Source: Ulota crispa
Taxonomy: Eukaryota > Streptophyta > Bryopsida > Orthotrichales > Orthotrichaceae
DNA: 64,000 bases
NCBI GenBank assembly: GCA_963920765.1
Contig: OY987242.1
Coordinates: 15,028,002 to 15,092,001 of the forward strand
Reading direction: 5' to 3'
The notes under the pieces were generated by a model, which was not told the DNA's origin, made no database searches, and saw only the letters and a list, made by a program, of their open reading frames with translations. This document shows positions 36,885 through 48,000 of this stretch, piece after piece (the stretch's first letter is position 1; each line of letters opens with the position of its first letter). The position numbers were made by a program, and so were the translations under genes.

Positions 36885-39800
36885 ATGGCGGAGGCGGCAG
36901 CAGGGGCCGGGACTGTGATTGTGGGAGCAGGTCCCGCAGGATTGCTGCTGGCGCAGTTGCTCTTGCAAGCGAAGCCGAAGCCCGAGCTCCTGCCTGTGCG
37001 CATCTTCGAAGCTCGCAATGACCCGCGCATTCCATTGCCGCTGTGAGTCCCTCCCTCCCTCCTGTGCATTTTTTCTTATCCTCACCTCACCTCACCTCAT
37101 CTCATGTTTCAAAACAATTCAAAGCTAAGGTGGAAGCACCCGTATTCGTTAACTTAAACGATTCTGCACAAAACTACAAAGAACGCGTTATTCGTTAAAT
37201 TGGAAAAAACTGTACATTTTGGGACTTTCAAGAATTCAGGTGATCACCTCATTGTAGCTCATAGCATTTTTTGTTTGTACATGTGCCCTCACCAGAGAGG
37301 AGGAATTTGTGAGGAAAAAATCTTAGTGGCTCATATTGAATTTGATACCTTTGAATCTGGTTTAAAGTAAGTTTTTGGGTTTCAGGTGAAATACAAAATG
37401 GTACCTACGTTTTTCCCAATTTAACAAATAACATGTTAAAGAGTTTGAGGGAAAAAACAAAATATAACACCATATTAGGTAAATTGGGAAAAAGAGTACA
37501 TTTTGAGACTTCTGAAGGCTTAAGGTGATCATCTTAGACCGAGTTCCAATGTTTTTTTTTTGGTACATGTGCCCTCACCTAAGAGGAGAAATTTGCGAAG
37601 GAAAAAATCTTAATGGCTCAGATTGAATTTGATACCTTTGAATTTAGTTTAAGGTAACTTTCTGGGTTTAAGGTGGAGTACAAAATGGTACCTTTGTTTT
37701 TCCCAATTTACCTAATATGGTGTAATTATTTTTCCCATGTAGGAAGATAAGTAATATTGGGATTGCAAAATTTTCATAATTTTATTTGCAAAACTGAAAT
37801 TACTATGAATTCTGGGAGTTAGAAAGTGTTCCACACCCATTTTTAATGTCTAGATGTATGCAATTCCGATACTAGCCAAACTACTTTCAGCTCATTACTT
37901 CCTACCTCACTTTAGGACATGTGGCATAACTTAAGTAGCCCTAACCTTGAAAAAGTTAGAAAAATGCGTTCCAAAGCACCTATCCTTGCTCATGGTGGAA
38001 ATAGCACACCCTACTAGTTGGGAATGGGGCATTGTTGGCAATGGGTGCTTCCACATTAAGGTAGAAGCACCTAAATTTAACACCATTTGTTTACGGACAC
38101 CTAGAAATGAACCAGTATGTGATACAACACTCACCCAAATCAGACAAGTTAGCTAAAGCTGTTACCATAATTGAGCATAGGAACACAAATTGTGTAAGTG
38201 GCGATTTAGGATTGCATGTTACATGATCTTTATGTGGTTGTTTTTTTCATTTCAATTGGACCATTTCAATGAGGGTGTAGTGTTCACAATAGGTGAGTCT
38301 AGGAAATTACCTTCAACAATTTGTAGTTTATTCATACAATTTCAGAAAATCCCAGAAATAAATTTTCAGCACTCTTTGCTAGTTCCCTAACCCTTCTACA
38401 ATTTCAGAATCTCAATGCACACTCCTAGTGAATTGATTTAACAAAAGTGTCACATTTAGGTGCTTCTACCTTACTCTTTAAACCCCGCTTCTCGTTTACG
38501 AAAGAGTGATTTCGTGAAAACAGTGCTTGTCGAGTTTTAATGATTATTTTGTTATCAATACATGCACTGTTCCGGTGATATAAAAGCACTTGATTCGATC
38601 TGATTGTGAGCAATGCGAACAATGAGTGTTCGGTTCTTTACCTCGGCGAGTTCAGCTACTAATGCAAACGCATCGTTTAGGTACAAGGAGAGGCAGTACT
38701 GCGTAGGGTTGAGTGCGCGCGGCCAAGACGGAATCAAAAGAGTGGACGGGCTTTGGGAGAAAGTGGAGCAACGCGGCATGCCGAGCTCGCAGTTCGTGTT
38801 GCACTCCGGCAAGCGTGCCATCGCTCTGAAGCGGAACCCCGGCAAGCCGTCGCTGCTCATCAACCAACGAGCCTTGGCCGCCACGCTGGTGGCTGACCTG
38901 GAGAGCCGCTATTCCAAAGACCACCTGGAGGTCGTGTCTGCATACCACTCTGTTGCTTGGCCTTGCTTGGCCCTGCTTGGCCCAGCCGTCTGGCTGTTGA
39001 ATGTCTCCCCCCCTTCTTTTCTGTGCATTTCAACATGGTGAGAATTTCACAAACTGGACAATCTCAGTAGCTAAAAATATTCACAAATATTTCAGACCTT
39101 CTATGACTGCCGTGCTAGTTGTAGTCGACTTCAGAGCATCATCAATCCAGCACTGGGAACGACCGGCAAAAACATCACTATTTTTTTAACTGGTGTATAA
39201 TTAGAATGTGAAATTACTATCATTGGAAGCGTATACCAAAATTCTTCAAATAAATAAAATAACATATGCTATCAGAAATTGGACAATCCAAATAACGTCC
39301 ATTGAAAAATAGCTAAAGGACAAACAACACAGCAAATCATGCCTAAGAAAGAAAGTTCAGGGTAATGGCACACCAAATTTGGTGTGCCATTACCATAGAT
39401 TTCTCTCTAGAACATGATTTGCTGTGTTGTTTATCCTTTAGCTATTTTTCAGTGGGCGTTCTTTTGATTTTCCAATTTCTGATAGCATATGTTATTTTAT
39501 TTATTTGAAGAATTTTGATATACGCTTCCAATGATAGTAATTTCACATTTTAATTTTACACCAGTTAAAAAATAGTGACGTTTTGCCGGTCGTTCCCAGT
39601 GCTGGATTGATGATGCTCTCAATTTTGAGAGCCGCCCTGTTGGCATGACTACATTTGACTTTGATTGTGAGAGCCGCCTTTTTGCCAGAACTATAATCAA
39701 TTTTAATTTTAGTAAAGAGTTTTTTTGTCATGGCTATAGTCATTTAGTCATGTTTTATGAGGATGGGTGATGTAGCTACCTCAGTCAGAGAAGGTCTGAA

Positions 39801-42800
39801 ATATTTTGGTCATATTTTGGTCTCCTGCCTTTGTTGAAATGCACAGAAAATGAAGAGGCATGTTCTTGCAGAAGAATGACTTTCTATGGACATATCATAA
39901 GAGACCTCCCCCTTGAATCATAGCGAATATCGTATGTCTCTATGTGTCTGAACGTCCAATGTTAGTGCAACTTTTGTTTAGGAATAACAGAATGCTAGTT
40001 GCCGGCTGAGAAGTTCTTTGTCTACCAACCTCGTATGTGGATCAGGATGTTGAAGGTTTTGGAAAACCTGTTTGCAGGTTCATTTTGATAAACGCTGTGA
40101 GCGTGTTGATTTCAAGTCTCACACGGTCACCTTCGATGGCGAGTCTGGGAACGCTGTGCCATACAACCTCTTGGTAGGTGCGGACGGTGCGAAATCCTCT
40201 GTGCGCAACGAATTCATAACACAAAGAGGCTTTGACTACCAGCAAACCAACATGCCCTACACGTTCAAGGTCCTGTATGTTCCTAGACCGCCCGAGCTCT
40301 CCGAAGAAGCTGTGCACGCGTTCAGGTAGGTTATTTTGTTTTTTTGCAAACCCGAGTATGTGAGTTATGTCAATACTAGAAAACCCCCTTCCCTAAAGGT
40401 TTTTAGACAATGTAACCCAGAGAATGCTACACCATGAGCAAGGAGCCGTGAGCCTAGATTTTGTTGTTAACATACTAAATTCACCTATAACCATGGACAT
40501 AGGACCCTATAACTGGGCATATTTTACAATCAGGATTGAAAAACTTGTCTTTTTTTTAAGATTTTCTATCGATTTTGAGCTCAACATCTGTCCCCGCTCA
40601 CAGAATCTTGACTCACCACTCATGGCTCACCATTTTCAACTCAAAAAATAGCGTCGCCCCGTTAAATCTTGTCAATGTTAACCCTTTAACGTTCATACTC
40701 TTGGATTTATTGGGGACCATTTCAAGATAATTTCAAGCAAATTCTAGAGTAGTGTTTATAACTCCAACCGTACTGATGGATGCACTGTATCGGCTTTTTT
40801 TGGGCATCAAAAATTAATACTGACCTACTGCCTGCTTTGCAAAGATTTTTTTTAATTTGCTAAGCAGTCTTCTTGTAGTTAAGCTGTGTATAAATGCACA
40901 GCGAGTCAAATGTGGCTTGTGAACCGTTAAAGGGTTAAAGTAGCTAGATTTTCTAGGATGAGAATTTGGTGAGAATTTAGATGTTGCAAACATTTTTCTT
41001 CGTGCTTTGACTGAAGTACGTATTGCAGGGTGACGAAGGAGGATGCTGTTGAGGCGGAAGGAAATCAATCTTCATGGTTTAAGCTCCCCTTTTCTGGCAC
41101 AGCCGAGAAAACAAGCTTGCGGTTCTCGTGTTTCCCTACGCCAGGAAATGGGATCTCCGTGCTGATAGAATGGTCACCTGGCACCACCCCTGTCGAGCTT
41201 CTGAGCATTCAGTCAGCAGAAGAGGTATGCTCTTTTCACAATTTATGTAGATTCTAGTTTTTGTTCAAGAAATGTCAAAATCACTGCTGTTCAAATACGT
41301 GTAAAGAGAGTGTGAACGGGTATTGACACGCTATGGTTTTGCAGTTGAAGGCGTACATGGAGAAATATATGCCACCTTTGAAAGTGCCAGTCGAAGCTGC
41401 CGAGGCTTTCATTACTCAGCGTCCCACCTCCTCAATGAAGGTTCGTTACCAGAATCAATAAACCAGGAAAAATGTCAAGTCCTAAATATGAAACTAAGCG
41501 CCACCGCTACTTGATGTCAAATCCTACTACCATTATTGTCTCTATTTTCTTAAAAATCAGTATCACAAATTAACATAACCATAAGAAATTATGCATAATG
41601 CTTCCTATAATATTTATATACTGATTTGCATTCAGCTTGAACTTGATTGTTGATAGTCCTAAAATGAAGATATTGTCTCAGTTTCTTTTGAATGTTGTGT
41701 TAGTTTCATATATTTCATATTCTGTTCTGTTCTGACTGAATAGATATTTTTTGATCGTGTACGGAGAAGAACCGGAAAGATTTTTTAATGTCAGTGAACT
41801 GTGAGCTGCACTGCAACTTTAGCTGCTTGTAGGTTGAGTACTAATGCTCTCACATGTGAACTCAAGTTTTGTGAGGATCTTTGGAGATGCTATAGAATCA
41901 AGGCATCTGAAATGCCTTCATTCTTCCTTGGATTAGCAGTTTGAGCCCCTCCAAGGTGTTCACATCTCCTTACAAGCACTTTATACAGATATTGCACCAT
42001 GTGTCTTTGAGTCAACCTGCAGAGAAAATTTTGAGCTGAGCTCTTCTTTTGCAGGTATTTTGTAGCAGGTTTCATGATGCGAGCGGAAAGGCCGTCTTGA
42101 TTGGAGACGCTGCCCATGCGATGTCTAACGCTCTTGGCCAGGGTTGCAATTCTTCGCTCCAGGTTCGGATACTCTCTTCCAAACCCAAGCACCTTTGGAA
42201 TTTGTTGTAGATAGTGGATGATAGGAACTCGATCTCCAGCATTTATCTTGCATAGAAAACTTGATCAGGAAAAAGATTCAGTATATATGTTTTTCATTTT
42301 TCATAGAACTTATGTCAGTAAATGGTCAATTTGACCCTATCCACAAACACACCCCACATTTCCCCTTCTCTTGTGTGAACAAAGTTGCAGGATCTATCTG
42401 CAGGGTTCCTACTGTCTGGTTTTGTGATTTGTTCCATTGTCTATACTACCATCCCCTCCTCTATATCAAGCCCTCTGTTACCAACAACAACTTATATCTA
42501 TTCATGTACAGTGGAGGAGACAAAAAGATTGGGAAATGGGGAGTTGGGTAACAATCTTTGAAGTGGCTAAATTTTGTAGGATTTCTACCAAAAAGTTTAT
42601 GCAGTCAGAAAATTTGTGAACTTAGCAGTGTTAGGTTTGAGAATTTTAGCTTTTTAGTAGTGTTTTTACCTACTTGAGCTAAAAGTGAAAGTCATATTTG
42701 GGATCACGAGAGTTAGGTGTTGGACTAAAACATCCCAATCTTTTTGTCCCCCCACTGTACTTGGTTGTTGTTCTTATTACCACCTAACGTATGCATGACT

Positions 42801-44410
42801 TGGCTGAAGGTCTCTAACTATTAAACTTTAAATAGAAATGGGATTGTCTGTTGTCATTCATTTGTAATGGTGCATCTTGAAATTGCATAAGAAATTCAAT
42901 TACAGTGACATAATAATTTAACGTTTGCAACTAAGGCTCTTGTCTTGTCCTCGAAGCGAGCTCTCTACATCTTTCAAAAGTTACACTCCTACAAATAATA
43001 AAATTCTTGAAGTGACGCAAATAGTGTTCTTCACATTGTTTCTTTGAGGGTAGGTAGAGATTCATGGTATGTTTGATGTGACTTTCATGTGATGCTGCAG
43101 GATGTTGTGACGTTGTCACAATCTCTGCATGAAGAAGAGGACCTTTCAAAGGCTCTTGAGAAGTATACACAGAAGCAGACCCAGGAAGACCACGCTGCAG
43201 CTTATCTGTCAGAGTTTTCCTTCCCTCAGGCCAAGTGGGTGCTTCCGTTCTTCTACTTGGGGAATATTGCACAACCTGCATTGGGCAAAGTCCTTCCCTC
43301 TTCCATTCTGGCGCCTCCCATTCAGAGCCTCTGCTCCGAAACTCTCACTCCTTATTCAGAGGTATAGCTCTGAATCCCAACTTGCCAGTGCTACGGTAGA
43401 ACGTCAATTCCACAAAGCACAACTTACAAATAAAACTTCTTTCTTTGGAAGAAAAAAGTTGAGTGTAATACCTTCAAGGGGAATGCTATACCGTGAGTGG
43501 GGATCTGTGAGCCATGAGCTTGAATTTTTTGTCAGATTATTGAATTTCATGTATCATTGTGTACATATGGCGCTATAATTATGCATTTTAAATTTATATC
43601 TCCTGAAAAACTTGCTGTTTTTTTGATTTTTTCATTGATTTTGAGCTTAGAATTGGTTCTCACTCATAGAATCTTGGCTCACCGCTCATGGCTCACTGTT
43701 TTACGCTCACAAAATAGCGTTGTCCCTACCTTTGACACGTATTAGGAAGCTACGGCTTCTTCTATTCTATTGATGCTTTGTTACCTTTTTTTTTTTTTTA
43801 GAATTAAAGCTGTCTAGAGCAAACTTCCATGTTGGCCCTTGGAGTTGTCAAACTCGAAAACAACAAACAATTTTACATTACAAACTTGTTTGTTGTTTTT
43901 TGTGTTTTCTTATAATGTTTTCCAATTCTGGGCTAGTATGGAAGTTTGCCCTTGTTGCAACTCACAGATTATGGGAACAAATTGCTTTTTGTCATTTTGG
44001 ACACTTTTGGATCAGTTATAACCTTCAGCCAAAAGTGACTCCTATACATTTTCTCCCAAACGTATAACTTACATAATTTGATTTCTAAGATTTGAATTTG
44101 GATATCCATATAGTCGTTGTTGTAGAAATTTCATGGTTTGTTGATACAATGCTCAAAAAATACGAGCAAAAATGTGATGCAATCCTTCTTGAGTTGCCAA
44201 TGAGGCCCAACAATATTTAGTAGTCTAATAATGGGAGTTTTTGTTGAAATGTTTTTTTGGACACTTTTAGAGGTACGTATATTTGATGTTTTATTGTTGC
44301 ACTGATATCCTATGGCGTGTTTTCCACAGATCAAGCGCATCCATCAACGGTGGTTATCGTTTGTGGAGATTACTAATAAGATGGCAGCTTCAAAAGGCCC
44401 AAGCAGCTAA
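36885..44410 (+). CDS. FAD-dependent monooxygenase, kynurenine 3-monooxygenase-like
   Basis: A group A flavoprotein hydroxylase. Exons: 36885-37042, 38681-38930, 40078-40325, 41029-41224, 41345-41440, 42054-42162, 43101-43361, 44330-44410 (about 465 residues). It has the N-terminal FAD motif VGAGPAG (14-19 GAGPAG), the KMO-like block YCVGLSARGQDGIKRVDGL and RGMPSSQF, the GADG motif at 170-173 (GADGAKSSVRNEF), and the second FAD motif GDAAHAMSNALGQG near 333. The C-terminal block PQAKWVLPFFYLGN is followed by a short basic tail. Substrate and compartment are unknown; KMO itself hydroxylates kynurenine using NADPH and is a mitochondrial outer-membrane protein. All junctions keep frame except exon 5 to exon 6. 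There a five-T run at 42057-42061 gives 109 rather than 108 bases and would shift the frame before the GD motif. The introns are packed with MITEs. Confidence 0.82.
37127..38058. mobile_element. element X in KMO-like intron 1
   Basis: Inverted ends TAAGGTGGAAGCACCC (37127-37142) and GGGTGCTTCCACATTA (38043-38058). It contains an imperfect tandem duplication of about 280 bases (from 37193 and from 37475, shared words GTACATGTGCCCTCACC and GAATTTGATACCTTTGAAT) and the foldback at 37467-37723. It abuts element Y, which has nearly the same end sequence. Confidence 0.65.
37467..37723. repeat. foldback with about 27-bp perfect arms
   Basis: The arm at 37467 onward (ACACCATATTAGGTAAATTG...) is the exact reverse complement of the one ending at 37723, for about 27 bases. 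It lies inside element X in intron 1. The right arm overlaps the end of the second tandem unit. Confidence 0.75.
38057..38473. mobile_element. element Y in KMO-like intron 1
   Basis: Perfect 20-base inverted ends: TAAGGTAGAAGCACCTAAAT at 38057-38076 and its complement at 38454-38473. The ends match those of element X in 11 or more positions, so X and Y belong to one family and are placed head to tail, sharing TTAA at the junction. The right end lies about 200 bases before exon 2. Confidence 0.75.
39134..39618. mobile_element. 485-bp palindromic foldback in KMO-like intron 2
   Basis: Two arms of about 225-235 bases are near-perfect inverted copies. The outer ends are GAGCATCATCAATCC and its complement. 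The centre (39361-39395) is a second palindrome around GGTAATGGCACACC. The element is flanked by TCA on both sides, compatible with a 3-bp duplication. No coding capacity. Confidence 0.85.
40405..40675. repeat. dispersed repeat, intron 3 copy (partner at 43470-43735)
   Basis: This segment is similar in direct orientation to 43470-43735 in intron 7. Shared words include GAATGCTA, GATTTTGAGCT, CTCATGGCTCAC and AAAATAGCGT. Both copies lie within introns of the same gene. Confidence 0.7.
40682..40934. mobile_element. TTAA-bounded element in KMO-like intron 3
   Basis: TTAA lies at 40678-40681 and 40935-40938. The ends are CCCTTTAACGTTCA and, inverted, CCCTTTAACGGTTCA, differing by one inserted base. 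No longer duplication is present outside the TTAA. At 253 bp it has no coding capacity. Confidence 0.7.
42509..42757. mobile_element. Tc1/mariner-like MITE, 249 bp, KMO-like intron 6
   Basis: TA lies on both sides (42507-42508, 42758-42759). The inverted ends start CAGTGG and share GACAAAAAGATTGGGA, with one or two mismatches near the tip. A CAGTG start and TA duplication fit Tc1/mariner-type elements. No transposase is present. Confidence 0.8.
43470..43735. repeat. dispersed repeat, intron 7 copy
   Basis: Partner of 40405-40675 in the same orientation. It contains the words GTGAGCCATGAGCTTGAA and CTCATGGCTCACTGTTTTA. Family unknown. Confidence 0.7.
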
Positions 44411-44958
44411 AGTATTACTATTCTGAAAGGGTTGTGAATTGATGGAGAGGGTGCTGAAACTGTCGTAGCTCTGATTATGCCCCTATCTACTGGTATATAA
44501 CATACTGAGAGTCATATCTATGATAGCCATCGATGAAAGTAGGCATATTTAAAGAGGACAGTGTATGGATCTAATAACTTAATGCCCACTAGTAAAATGT
44601 TTAGAAGCATAAAGTAGGTTTACTTTTTAGTTGTTTATGCATGCCAAAAAGTTCGTACCATTTTCAGATGTTTCACGAAGTTAAACTTGAAAAATGCTTT
44701 ACAAGTGCAATGTCAAAGATGTTGCTTTGTGTTGGTTTGCAAATCGCATTTGGGTCTGTACAAAACTACAATTGTAGGTCCCAATAACTTTTCTGGCCAC
44801 CACGGAATCTGATTTTTTTTTGGTGGACTCCCAAGGACCAAGATTGAAGAACTGAAAATCTTGAAGAATACTCAATATTGAAAAACACTCACAATGTGTT
44901 AATTGATTCGAAAAGTAGTTGCAAATCCTATAAAGTTTGTGGCTACTGCAAAGCAACT
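44411..44958. other. 3' flank of KMO-like gene
   Basis: Probable 3' untranslated region and short intergenic sequence. No separate gene or strong repeat was seen. Confidence 0.5.
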
Positions 44959-44962
44959 TTAA

Positions 44963-45365
44963 CCCCTGAGCGCCCAAGCCATATTCACTCAAATTCATAC
45001 CCTTGTGTATTGTAGGGCGTCCTTCCATGTTCCATCGGTACTTGGTGAAACTATATTTAGCTGGCCAATAATCAGTCGGATCAAAGTTCCATTTTTTGAA
45101 ATCCCAATTTGCTCGATTATCAATCAGCTAAATATAGTTTCATCGGGTACTAATGGAGCATGGAAGGACGCCCTTGGTCCAATAAAAGTATTACCTAAGT
45201 AAAGTCAAATAGCTTGATTTTTTTGAGTGGTAGTAGACACATGCCTAGAGGTACACAAAAAAGTACAAGTCCTTTGACTTTACCATAAAGAAGAGAATAA
45301 GAGTCAAACATGGACATCTTTCAAAACTGAGCGACCACATAGTGGTTGTTGGGGAGCTCAAGGGT
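44963..45365. mobile_element. TTAA-bounded element, 403 bp
   Basis: TTAA lies at 44959-44962 and 45366-45369. The ends are CCCCTGAGCGCCC and, read inward from the right, CCCTTGAGCTCCC (11 of 13 match). The foldback at 45014-45174 lies inside it, either as part of the element or as a nested insertion. Confidence 0.7.
45014..45174. repeat. 161-bp foldback, about 50-bp arms
   Basis: The ends are AGGGCGTCCTTCCATG and its complement, and the arms continue to GAAACTATATTTAGCTG with about six mismatches. No convincing flanking duplication was found. It is nested in the TTAA-bounded element. Confidence 0.8.
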
Positions 45366-45369
45366 TAAG

Positions 45370-46081
45370 GTATGTCCAAGTGCACCTTGTAGACGCCTTA
45401 GTGTAACATGTAAATACACTCTATTGAGATTGTTTATAACATACCAAGATTATTGTTTTTCTTGTCCCGAGCCTTGTAATCACATCAACAATATTCTATT
45501 GCAATCCTATTTTAGAATTATAAATTTTGAGCAATAGTGCAACAAATTTAGATATTTATAAATGACAATCTTTTCTTCCTTTGAGCAAGAATAAAGCCTT
45601 GTATTGATTGTTGTCAAAGGAGCTGAAATTGGAGTAAGAGGAGGAAATTGAAATAGGCAGTATGGATCAATTTGCCTCATAAATCTAGGGAGGTGCAGCA
45701 AAGAACAATGTTTGGCTTGGTACAACAATTTGGACGATTGTTGTAGCATGGATTGGACCTTCAATGGTTGTATTTAGCACTCCTACAATTTAATGATATT
45801 GTGATAGTTCCTTTCACCAAGATTTTTTTTCTTGCGACAATTCACCATTTTCCGCCACTACACTTCCTTCCCTTCAGATATGCTCCAATGTGGAGGGGAC
45901 AATGTAGCACTTTGCTGCCAAAAAAAAACAACCTTGACTACAACCTCCATGACCACGTGGTTGCCCTACTCTCTATCATTGAAGTGCCCTAAATTTTTGG
46001 TGCTTTAAGATGGTGTCATTGTTTTTCTTTCTTCTAGTTCTTCAATTTTTTTTAAACTATTGAGAAAATCCTATTTTATGT
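45370..46081. other. intergenic, no feature recognised
   Basis: AT-rich sequence between two TTAA-bounded elements. No recognisable protein or inverted repeat. Confidence 0.5.
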
Positions 46082-46085
46082 TTAA

Positions 46086-47626
46086 CCCCTAAAAGCCTAA
46101 GGCCCTTCTTGAGCTTCTAGGAATTTGCTCTAAATCAAACAAAAGCAAACATTTTGATAAATTTAATCAATATTTTATGAATTGTAATTGTACAAATTCA
46201 AACTAGATATGTTAGGGATCACATAAGAAAAGAAAACACAACCATATCACTTATAGATTGAAAGATTATAATGTTTGATCATGAGGGTGTCAAAACTGCA
46301 AAAATGACCTGAAGTCTCAATCCTCTTTTCACATATCAAATCTAAAAATTTGGTTATTAAAAAAATATGAGGTTACATTAGATAACATACACAACTCCAA
46401 TCAATTTACAACTCTTCAAAATCTTGTATATATATTTTTAATTTGAAATTCTAATGAAATTTTTTCTACAAAATCTACTGTATTTGAGGCTCATTTTGAA
46501 GAGCTCTCAACACTACGAAAAGCCAAGATTGCAATGGATACCCTTGCACAAAATCTTGAATAGAAAAATCATAATTATACCTTCGCAAACAAATAGCAAT
46601 AAGGACCCTTAACAACTTTATCCAATACAAATTTTTCTTTTTTAGTTAACACAATGATTTAAAGAATTAATGGCTTGCCTTATTGCTTTTGCACTCTAGA
46701 AGATTTTCAATTGCTTAAACATACAACTTTACTAGTTACAAATGTGAGATAAACAAGTTGAATGTTAACATAGCTATGTGCAGTAAACAAACAATACTTT
46801 TAACAAAACCAACACCAAGTCTCTTGCAACAATTAATGACCCATTTTTCAAAAAATGGCTAAATCTAGCCAAACATTTAACCTATTTTTTTTGTATCTAC
46901 AAAGAATGTGAATACCATAATTTAAAATTTAAAGTGCCAAGCACATGTAACACAATAATAGTGTGTTTTAACCCCAAAAGGACCCTAAGGACATAATGTG
47001 TCTTTAACCAATTTTTGAAGTTAAATAAAACCTTACTGTATTATTATTATTTTTAGTTTATATTTTTGAAATTTTCTTTATGAAGTTTAGTTTTAGCTTC
47101 AATAATTTGATTTTGCAAATGATTGATTATGATTTTTCAATTCAAGATTTTTTGCACAGGTGTTCATTGTAATCTCAACTTTATGTAGTGTTGAGGGCTC
47201 TTGGGAATGAGCCTTAAATACACTAGATCTTTGAGAAAAAATCACATTAGAAATTCATTTAAAAAAATTGTAGAGTAGATTTTGACAAATCAGAAACTGG
47301 TTGGAGTTGTGCATGTTAGGTCCTTTAATCTCATATATTTTTGGTGACCAACTTTTTAAATTTGACATGTGAAAAGAAGATTGAAAGACTTCAAATAACT
47401 ATCACAATTTCAACACCCTCATGATCAAACATTATGATCTTTCAATCCATAAGAGATATTGTTATGTTTTTTTTTCCAATGTGATCTCTAACATGTCTAG
47501 TTTGATTTTATACAATTATGGTGCAAAAAGAGTTGATACAACTTATCAAAATGTTGACTTATTGTTCAAATTAGAGCAAATTCCTAGAAGCTCAAGAAGT
47601 TCTAGGGTCGAGTTGGGGACTTGGGG
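46086..47626. mobile_element. TTAA-bounded 1.54-kb giant foldback
   Basis: TTAA lies at 46082-46085 and 47627-47630 with CCCC and GGGG just inside. The outer arms (about 46086-46600 and 47110-47626) are diverged inverted copies, for example CTTCTTGAGCTTCTAGGAAT on the left and its complement on the right, and CACACTAC/GTAGTGTTGAG blocks farther in. A lone TTAACCCC-type end at about 46970 lies in the central part. No transposase was recognised. Confidence 0.7.
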
Positions 47627-47630
47627 TTAA

Positions 47631-47996
47631 TCCTTAAAGGACTGATGGGTGACTATGCCAAATCCAAGGCGTAGCCCATGGGGAATTCACTATTCAATCC
47701 TGCTATAGCAATGTGACATGTGCCCATAAAGGATAATATTCTCCCCAAAAGTGCAAAAGTCAATAGTGCCTTCACAGAAATTGAAGGAAGGGCAGCACAA
47801 GACATGTACATCTCTTCACAAATTGTAGTTTAAAAAAATATGGGGGTATGCAAAGCATCAATTTTTGGCATTCAAAGATTGAGCACATCTCCTTGACCAC
47901 TTTCAAAAAAAAAACTGAAAAAACCTTTATTTTCCACCCTCTGGGTGTTTTTTAGGCACTGAAAGGACAATTTTCATCCTCTTGGAAGTTTAGGGG
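47631..47996. mobile_element. TTAA-bounded unit, 366 bp, first of two tandem copies
   Basis: TTAA at 47627-47630 is shared with the preceding element, and TTAA at 47997-48000 is shared with the following one. It begins TCCTTAAAGGACTGATGG and ends AAGTTTAGGGG. It aligns in direct orientation with the unit starting at 48001 (shared ends and words such as GAAGGGCAGC and ATGTGCCC/ATGGGCACC). Confidence 0.65.
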
Positions 47997-48000
47997 TTAA

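Noticed and set aside
46086..47626. LTR retrotransposon with long terminal repeats
   Set aside because: The long copies are inverted, not direct, and no gag, protease, integrase or reverse transcriptase motif was seen.
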